NCBI RefSeq assembly: GCF_002104335.1
Contig: NZ_CP020867.1
Coordinates: forward strand, 1,773,206 to 1,837,205
Length of the DNA stretch: 64,000 bases
Reading direction: 5' to 3'
Origin: Campylobacter cuniculorum DSM 23162 = LMG 24588
GTDB taxonomy: Bacteria > Campylobacterota > Campylobacteria > Campylobacterales > Campylobacteraceae
Shown: positions 57,809-64,000 of the stretch, in pieces
Layout of the letters: each line of letters starts with the position of its first letter
How positions within the stretch are numbered: position 1 is the stretch's first letter
Translations under genes and position numbers: made by a program
Notes under the pieces: model-generated
Database searches by the model: none
Told to the model about the DNA's origin: nothing
The model's input: only the letters and a program-made list of their open reading frames with translations

Positions 57809-59906
57809 TTATTTTTCTTTGATAAATATATTTTGTAAAGTTTCTTCTTGCAAGGCACACCAAGATTTAAATTCATTTAAAGTTTGAGTAAAATCCTCGT
57901 TGAGTTTCGCCCTACCTTGTGAGTCAAGCTCTATCTCAAAGCTTTGAGGATTGATTTTATACACATTGACAAAAGTTTTTTGCCGATTGATTGTTTTGAC
58001 TTCATAGCCTATATTTTCTATGTTTTTTATAAAGATACTATATCCTTGTTTTTTAAGCCTTTCTAACTCATCAATTTTGGGTTTATAAGCGACTATCATA
58101 GAAACATTCACGCCTGTTTCGGCAAAGGTATTAGCAGGTAAGTCAAAAATAGCTACAATCCGCATTTTTTTCATAAGCCATTCTCTTGTTTTTCCATGTG
58201 TATCAATACTCGCGATAGAATTGCTAAGCACAATACCAAAGCGTCCATTGTCTTTTAAGATTCTATATGCATTCTCCAAAAACACTACACCCAAATCTAT
58301 TTTACCATTATAAAATTTCCAAGTTTCATAGCATTGTATAATCTTTCTTTCTTGCTCGTTTGTCGGAATAAAGGCTCGTTTTTCACCAAAAGGAGGATTT
58401 ATCAATACAACATCAAATTTTTTAAGCTCTTTATCATCAGCTCTATTGTCCCAATTGCCATCTTTATTTAAACTAGAATCTAATTCTAAAATATTATTGT
58501 CTTTATCAAATTTATTTGCAATAGAGCCTAAATCTGATTTTTGTTCTAAAGTTGCATTGCCATCGCCGTTAAGAAGCATATTTAGTGTAGCTAAGCTTAT
58601 CATTTGTTCATCAATGTCGATACCAAAAATATTATTGTCATCAAGTTTTGATTTAGAATTCACATAAGAAACAGAAAGAAAATCCGCAATACCAACAGTT
58701 GGGTCTATCACACTCTCGCCATTGCGTGGATTTACAACGCTCACTAAAAAATCAATCAATGGTAAAGGTGTAAGAAATTGTGCATTAGAATCTTTAGCAA
58801 AAGGTTGGGCAAAACGATGAAAAATGAGCTGATATAAATCACTTTTATAAGATTTTACAAAAGAATAATCCTGAAATTCTTTAACCACACAAATTAATAC
58901 TTTAAGGTGGTTTTCATTTTTAAAATCCAGCTCTTTTGATTTGAGAATTTTGCGATAGTTTCCACTCGCATTTTCTATAAGAGTTTCTATTCTATTAATA
59001 AATTTTTGTATATTTTTATCAGATATTTTTTGATAATTCATCTCTTGTTCTAAAATATAAAACAATAAAGGCGTGTTGTGTTTTTCATCATAGATTTTCA
59101 AAGCAAGAATTTGGATAAGGATTAAATAACCCTTTTGATTAACTAAGCCCACTTTATCTAAAGCGTAAAGTATATTATACATTGCAAGATTAAGTGTCAT
59201 TGAATGCAAACCTGAAATTGTATCTAGTTCCTCAATGGTTCTTTTATCTCGAAAAATAGGCTTAGGATATAAAAAGTTTTTTAAATGCTCAAAATCCGGT
59301 AGATTTAAATAAGGATCAGGTAAATGCAAACTCAAATCATCTGTTTTAGAGTCCTCACCTTTTTGATTAAATTCTTGAGAATAACGCAAAAATTTATTAT
59401 TTTGTTTTTTAAATAAGTAAAGTCGTTCAGTATCATATAAAACACCCAGACAAAAAGAATTTTCGCTTTCTTTCATGTAAGCTTTAAGTTGTTTATCCCA
59501 TACTTCTTTGATATTTTTTGAATCTTCTTTTTTTAAATTCTATCACAACTAAAATATGCTCTTTAAGCCATTGTAGAGCTTCCATATTATTATGTAAATG
59601 ATAGTCCTCATATTGACCAAACCAAGCTTTATCATCAAAAATCACTGCATCAATTTTAAGAGGAGCGGAGTTTTTATTGCCCTTAGAAAAATGAAGCTCT
59701 GTGCCGATATAATCTTTAGAAAATAATTTAGAATCCACAATACTAAAAAGAAATTGCCATTTATAATATTGTTCATTTTTGCTACCATCGCGATTAATTA
59801 ATTTCACTTCTTTATTGTGTGTTAAATGTTCTGGTAAAAATATATTAAAAAAATCTCTATGAGCATTTTGTTTGTCAAATTTATTTTTACTTTCTACAAA
59901 ACTCAT
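57809..59906 (-). pseudogene. BcgI-like nuclease-methyltransferase (A) subunit, frameshifted at A7
   Basis: Two adjacent frames read as one protein if one A is removed from an A7 run (T7 on the plus strand, 59528-59534). The first (59906 down to 59493) carries a PD-(D/E)xK-like site, LKIDAVIFDD ... VVIEFKK. Correction continues EDSKNIKEVWDKQLKAYMKES into the second (57809-59476). That holds an N6-adenine methylase with SAM region VIDPTVGIADFLSVSY and catalytic INPPFGEKRAF, then GVVFLENAYRILKDNGRFG. The repaired protein has about 698 residues. A fused nuclease-methylase plus a separate two-TRD subunit is the BcgI (type IIB) plan. As sequenced the nuclease half is detached. Start ATG 59906 has AAAGGAGAG before it. 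Confidence 0.75.
59528..59534 (-). repeat. A7 run at the frameshift of the A subunit
   Basis: Seven T on the plus strand. Six (or nine) would restore one continuous frame between the nuclease and methylase parts. Confidence 0.85.
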
Positions 59907-59951
59907 TATTCTCTCCTTTATCCAGCTTTAACTCAAACAATTTTCATTTTA

Positions 59952-59957
59952 AGTATA
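59952..59957 (-). promoter_or_regulatory. Candidate -10 box for the BcgI-like operon
   Basis: TATACT on the minus strand, 45 bases before ATG 59906, in the 142-base gap after the nuclease-like gene. Confidence 0.4.
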
Positions 59958-60048
59958 TAAATAATGATACTAAATTTTGCAATGCGTTTATGACAACTTT
60001 GATTTTGACGTATCTTGCAATTTCAACTTTACATTCATTAAACTACAC

Positions 60049-60612
60049 TCAAATGCTAAAAAATTTATAAATATCATTGACTAGTGCATTACCTTTTAAA
60101 TCCATTTTGATAGTTTTAAATTTCAAAACGTTTTGACTTGAAGCAAAAGTTAGAGTTTTTTGTGGATTTGAAGCAGGATAAATACAGAAGTATTTTGCAT
60201 AATCTAGTGAAATTTCAAAGCTTTCATCAAAATATTGTCTATAATTTTTATACAAATATTCTAAAAATATTTTGGAACTATTGATTTGTTCTAAAGCCTT
60301 TTTGCAATTTTTTTCGCTTATGCTTGACTTCATTTCACAAAAAAATATATGTAAATTTTGATTCTTGCATATTAAAACAATAAAATCACAGCTTTCTAGT
60401 TTAGCTTTTTTCTCAAATAAATTTTGAATAGCCGGACAATTTGCATCTTGATGAATGATTAAAACATCATCATTATTTCCTTTTTTAAAAGATATATTTT
60501 TAATGATACTTGATTCTTCTTTTTCACTGATGCATAAGTGTCCATTTTTCTCTTTTGCTTTTAGGCTATGATGAATAGAAATTTTAAAAGCGGACAATTT
60601 TTTATTTGTCAT
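60049..60612 (-). CDS. Putative nuclease-like partner of the adjacent ATPase
   Basis: A 187-residue protein I do not recognise. Its middle reads SCDFIVLICKNQNLHIFFCEMKSS: an Asp, a short strand hairpin, then Glu-x-Lys, the minimal PD-(D/E)xK active-site layout. A helical stretch follows (ALEQINSSKIFLEYLYKNY). It begins 11 bases after the ATPase stop on the same strand, so the two are almost certainly co-expressed. The pair may be an anti-phage ATPase-nuclease unit (inference). No signal peptide or membrane segment. Confidence 0.6.
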   Translation of the reverse strand: MTNKKLSAFKISIHHSLKAKEKNGHLCISEKEESSIIKNISFKKGNNDDVLIIHQDANCPAIQNLFEKKAKLESCDFIVLICKNQNLHIFFCEMKSSISEKNCKKALEQINSSKIFLEYLYKNYRQYFDESFEISLDYAKYFCIYPASNPQKTLTFASSQNVLKFKTIKMDLKGNALVNDIYKFFSI

Positions 60613-60623
60613 TGCTCTTCCTT

Positions 60624-62006
60624 TTATTTTCGCATAAGCTCTTCAAAAATCAATCCTTGATTCTCATTTTGTGAATCTATAGGCTCATCAAAGGTTTTTA
60701 TAAAAATACCTTGCTCCTTCTTGATATCCACCTTTTTTAAAGTATTTTTACCCTTAATATTCTCTGCTAAATATGCCTTAACTTTTGAGTCTTCTAAAGC
60801 GTATTCTTGGCTGTATCCTCGTTTTTTTAGCCGTTGAATTTGACTTTGTGAAAGATTTTTTAACATAATGCAATTGCTAAGCTCTCGCACAATATAATCG
60901 CTATGCGTGGTAATAAACACCTTAATTCCCGCATTAACAAGCAAAACAAGCAATCTTGCAATGAGAATTTGATTTTTAGGATGGAGATTGAGTTCAGGCT
61001 CATCTATCATTAGGATATCATTTTTTTGAGCTTCATGAAAAATATAATAATTTAATATTAACAAAGAGCGCACTGAACTAGAAGCTATTTCAATATTATA
61101 AGCTTTTCTAGAACCCTTAGGTTGAAACAAGATTCCAGAATCTGTTGCTTTATATTTTCCTCCAACAATCTTGCCTAAAATTTCAAAGAGTATTTTATAT
61201 TCATCTTTATTCTCCCTAAAAATACTTTCTTGTTTTGATATTGATTTTATTTCCCTAATAAAATCAATATTATCTCTTACGGGTTTAGGGTAAAGTTGTT
61301 TTTTTCTGTCTAATGTTTTCTCTATTTCAAAAAATCCAATATTTTCTTCTTTGAGCATTTTTTGCATTGTTTCTAACTTTGCTATTTTATAGAAATCTAA
61401 CTCCTCTTGAAATATAGATGCTCCCGTTCTTTCAACGCTTAAAATAAAATTTCTCATAAATATTATCTTGAGTATCGCATCAAAAAAATAATCGAGATAC
61501 TCATCAAAGTTTTCTTTGTTTAAACTAGAAAAACTTAATCCATCATCATAAATAGTATGTTGTATTGTTCTTTTATATCTTCTATTTAAATTGTCATCCT
61601 CTAAATATCGTTGAACGGCATATTTTATATTTTCTAAAGAAATCTCAAATTTTACATTAAATTCTGCATCCAAGAAATCCTCTCTCTTCCCTGCCATAGT
61701 TTGGAATAATATACGATTAGAATATATCTTTGTTTTCTCTTGCACATATCCTTCCAGCCTTTTTTTTATCTCTTCATACGAAAGTTTAGTTTCATTTTTG
61801 ACTTGTTCCATACTATCAAAAACACTCCCTTTCATCTTTAGCAATACATTTCTACGAATAGTCCTCATAAAATCCAAATACCCATATAAACTATAGGTTG
61901 CATAAGTTTTACCTGTGTTGTTTTCACCACAAATAAGCGTTAGATCTCCCACTTCAAATTCTGCCTCATCGAGCATCCCAATCTTTTTTATAGAAACTTT
62001 CATCAA
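60624..62006 (-). CDS. AAA ATPase of the OLD/RecF-like ABC class
   Basis: A 460-residue ATPase. Walker A is LICGENNTGKTYATYSL (about residues 23-39). A long helical insertion (about 45-300) is followed by signature-like IASSSVRSLLILNYYIF, Walker B ILMIDEPELNLHP (about 352-364) and the H-loop VFITTHSDYIVREL. There is no TOPRIM domain, so it is not a full OLD nuclease. Such ATPases act as sensors in Septu, AbiL, PARIS and similar defence systems, paired with a separate effector; the ExK protein downstream would fit. Start: MMKVSIKKIGM. Confidence 0.8.
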   Translation of the reverse strand: MMKVSIKKIGMLDEAEFEVGDLTLICGENNTGKTYATYSLYGYLDFMRTIRRNVLLKMKGSVFDSMEQVKNETKLSYEEIKKRLEGYVQEKTKIYSNRILFQTMAGKREDFLDAEFNVKFEISLENIKYAVQRYLEDDNLNRRYKRTIQHTIYDDGLSFSSLNKENFDEYLDYFFDAILKIIFMRNFILSVERTGASIFQEELDFYKIAKLETMQKMLKEENIGFFEIEKTLDRKKQLYPKPVRDNIDFIREIKSISKQESIFRENKDEYKILFEILGKIVGGKYKATDSGILFQPKGSRKAYNIEIASSSVRSLLILNYYIFHEAQKNDILMIDEPELNLHPKNQILIARLLVLLVNAGIKVFITTHSDYIVRELSNCIMLKNLSQSQIQRLKKRGYSQEYALEDSKVKAYLAENIKGKNTLKKVDIKKEQGIFIKTFDEPIDSQNENQGLIFEELMRK

Positions 62007-62673
62007 TTACCCTCTTGTAAGCATATATAAAAAATTTTACCATATTTTTTTTAATTTACTCCCACCATATCAAATTAAGTTTTGTCAATTTGTATAAGTC
62101 TAGATTGCTCAGAAAAACAAATTCACCATTATAAAGTGTCTTGCCCTATTCTATAAATCTTATCAAGTGCGATTATGCCTTAAAGTTTATTTTAATTATT
62201 TTTGAGCAATTTAAAAAATCTATTAAATCTAAATTTATCACTGCCACATTAAAAGATACGAGTAAATTTATCATCAGCAGTCAAATCAAACGTAAAAATA
62301 TAATCAACATCTTTAATTTTATTCATAATGTTATCGCCATATCACCTAAAAATAACATATCAAAAATATTTTTGTTAAATTTGTGTAGTAAAACACTTAT
62401 CTTTTTTGGCATTGTTCATTTTAATGTCTCGCATTTTTTATATCCTCCCACTTACCTAAAATTCTTTATTCTCAAACAACAATTTAGATTATATGACCAG
62501 ATAAACCAAATTTGTATTAAATCCAAATGATTTTTTATTAAGTATTTTTACAGCTAAAAATGGTTGTACCTATACTACAAATATATCGAGCACTAAATCA
62601 TCTGTATTAGAATAAAGGGAAGTCGTTCTATCGCTTAATTTTTATAATATAAAAAGGGATTAGTTTTTAGCCA
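62007..62673 (-). other. Gap between the ATPase and the GHKL-like gene
   Basis: 667 bases without an intact convincing gene. A plus-strand frame (62141-62530, 129 codons) is Ile/Lys/Phe-rich, has no visible ribosome site, and lies antisense to better-looking coding fragments, so I treat it as chance. See the remnant at 62192-62420. Confidence 0.5.
62192..62420 (-). pseudogene. Decayed coding remnant, family unknown
   Basis: On the minus strand, protein-like pieces follow one another in shifted frames: KKISVLLHKFNKNIFDMLFLG (about 62350-62412), then GDNIMNKIKDVDYIFTFDLT...FTRIF (to TAA 62249), then CGSDKFRFNRFFKLLKNN (to TAA 62192). This order looks like one gene broken by a frameshift and a stop. 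I do not recognise the family. Confidence 0.35.
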
Positions 62674-64000
62674 TCACAAATATTTTCCTCGTAAAATATC
62701 CAAAAATAACTGATTTCTATTTTCTGCATCACAAATTAAAGAATTATAATCCATAAAATTAACTATCACATTATTTTCTTTGTTATATTTATAGCAAATA
62801 GGGAATTTTGCATTTGTATATATCCTATTATAATCATCATTTTTAAGATCCTCCAGGATTATATCACTAAACTTCAAAAAACCATAAGCCCAAATTCTTA
62901 AGTTTTTTTGTGGATATGCTTCATTAATACAAGAAGCATAATCCAAAATTTGACGATTTGCTTTTGGAAAATAATCTCTACTGTCTTCAGGTTTTTTAAA
63001 TTCTATAAGCAAAATATCAGTGATTTTTTCTTTTTCATAAGTATTTGAAATAATACTTAACAAATCTGGTCTTTCTATCTTACCATGTAATTTTGGAAAA
63101 ATATCTTTGATTTGCATATCACTAAAAATTTTATCATAACACATAAACCTATCGTCAAACAACCAAACATTATTGGTTTTATAATTCTGTTTATCATCAA
63201 ATGTTTTCTGTGGCATAAACAAATTATGAATTTCGGCCTCTATACCACCTTTCTTAACAAAGTTTTTTAATTGTTGAATTAATTTATCTCTATCAAATAC
63301 ATATTCAGCTAATTCTGCTTGAGTCACTTTAGTTAATTTTGATCCATAACCTTCTTTTTCTTTATTGCTATCATCTCTTAAAAAATCTTTATCTTCATTA
63401 AACTCTTTCTTTGCATTTTCTAACATATCATTTGCATTTAACTCATTTCTATATTCAAAATATCCCCCAAGATAAGGCAACTCTTTAATTGATTTTTTTC
63501 TATTTTCTCTAATTGTATTTTCTATATCAAAATTATGTTCTTTATAGATTTCTTTAAGTTGATTTTCCAATTCATTGTATATTTCATTCCAATTCAAATC
63601 TTGAAACTCAAGTGAGTTTTTTTGTTTAGGGTAAATTTGAAATTCATTTCTTTCATCATTAACATTTTTATCAAAATAATCAGATTCTAAGATATAAAAT
63701 ATTCTTAAATCTTTTTCTTTGGGTAAATTATACTTACTGTCTTGATCTAAATCTGAATTTTTTACCACAACCCTATGATTTGCAACATAAAATCCTTCAT
63801 TTTTAAACTCATTATTTCCAAATAAATATGATAGAACAAAAGAATATTTTTTAATTTTAAATTCTTTCTTTTTAAAATAAGGTATATCATTGCTTTTGAT
63901 TTTACCTAATTCTTCATCATTTTTATAAATAGCTATTTGAATATTTTTATTTCCTGTTTTGAAATAAGCCAAAAAATGTTCTACAATTTGATCTCTGATT
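62674..64000 (-). CDS. GHKL/MORC-like ATPase with C-terminal nuclease-like domain (5' end cut off)
   Basis: The frame is open to the window edge, so the TTG at 63972 is not the true start. The visible N-terminal part (DQIVEHFLAYF ... EGFYVANHRVVVKNSDL ... ILESDYFDKNVNDERNEFQIYP) resembles the region after the ATP site in HSP90/MORC-type GHKL ATPases. The C-terminus carries a PD-(D/E)xK-like core, RPDLLSIISNTYEKEK then ILLIEFKKPED, followed by RQILDYA. A GHKL ATPase fused to such a nuclease suggests defence or DNA repair; I cannot assign a named system. Minus strand, upstream of the decayed gap. Confidence 0.65.
   Translation of the reverse strand, partial: IRDQIVEHFLAYFKTGNKNIQIAIYKNDEELGKIKSNDIPYFKKKEFKIKKYSFVLSYLFGNNEFKNEGFYVANHRVVVKNSDLDQDSKYNLPKEKDLRIFYILESDYFDKNVNDERNEFQIYPKQKNSLEFQDLNWNEIYNELENQLKEIYKEHNFDIENTIRENRKKSIKELPYLGGYFEYRNELNANDMLENAKKEFNEDKDFLRDDSNKEKEGYGSKLTKVTQAELAEYVFDRDKLIQQLKNFVKKGGIEAEIHNLFMPQKTFDDKQNYKTNNVWLFDDRFMCYDKIFSDMQIKDIFPKLHGKIERPDLLSIISNTYEKEKITDILLIEFKKPEDSRDYFPKANRQILDYASCINEAYPQKNLRIWAYGFLKFSDIILEDLKNDDYNRIYTNAKFPICYKYNKENNVIVNFMDYNSLICDAENRNQLFLDILRGKYL

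Noticed and set aside
60624-62006. Calling the ATPase a complete OLD-family nuclease or a Septu PtuA
   Set aside because: No TOPRIM domain follows the ATPase, and the neighbour lacks an HNH motif.
62141-62530. 129-codon plus-strand frame in the ATPase/GHKL gap
   Set aside because: No ribosome site, biased Ile/Lys/Phe composition, and antisense to more protein-like fragments; probably chance in AT-rich DNA.

Overview
The window looks like a chromosomal segment of a thermotolerant Campylobacter. It is very AT-rich, the proteins closely resemble C. jejuni proteins I know, and several gene strings match C. jejuni blocks: infB/thrB/lpxC/tyrA/bamA/accD/dksA, perR/dxs/fliHGF/hisC/pheA/lysA/pth/rplY, and tal/serB/cheW/cheA/cheV/greA/lpxB. 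Short G tracts in surface and restriction genes are also typical of the genus. I cannot name the species from sequence alone. I see no tRNA, rRNA, CRISPR array or intact insertion sequence.

Layout. 1-7674 (+): end of a sirtuin, a LysE-type exporter, dapE, a large single-chain restriction-modification enzyme, then thiS-thiF-(decayed gap)-thiG. 8000-8777 (-): rimP and rbfA. 8897-11821 (+): a three-gene surface-modification cassette wedged between rbfA and infB. Two of its genes carry G tracts and both are out of frame (OFF) here. 11948-18465 (-): infB, ylxR, thrB, a tsaB-like gene, lpxC and an M23 peptidase. tyrA (-) diverges from bamA-accD-rlmH-dksA-membrane protein-dus (+). 25638-40154 (-): menG/ubiE, a CYTH/CHAD-like gene, perR, dxs, fliH, fliG, fliF, hisC, pheA, a HAD protein, lysA, an LptF/G permease, pth and rplY. 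40155-40803 is an empty gap that coincides with a break in C. jejuni gene order. 40804-48710 (-): tal, serB, cheW, cheA, cheV, an LpxH-like hydrolase, greA and lpxB.

48715-64000 (-) is an accessory island. It holds a type III restriction pair (res then mod) whose mod is switched OFF by a G10 tract. It also holds a secreted ricin-lectin-like protein of the DUF1561 / Leptospira virulence-modifying family and a fossil of another restriction helicase. A BcgI-like type IIB restriction system follows, with a frameshifted A subunit and a B subunit broken by an in-frame stop. The island ends with an ATPase plus ExK-nuclease-like pair and the end of a GHKL-ATPase/nuclease-like protein running off the window.

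How the genes work together. The backbone covers lipid A synthesis (lpxC, lpxB, LpxH-like), outer-membrane assembly (bamA, LptF/G), flagellar base and chemotaxis (fliFGH, cheVAW), aromatic/lysine/histidine synthesis, isoprenoid and thiamine precursors, and translation factors. The accessory layer adds surface variation, variable DNA methylation, defence and a possible secreted toxin. At least three genes (surface transferase, methyltransferase, mod) are sequenced in an OFF phase that a G-tract length change would reverse. Family assignments come from memory of motifs; no database search was run.
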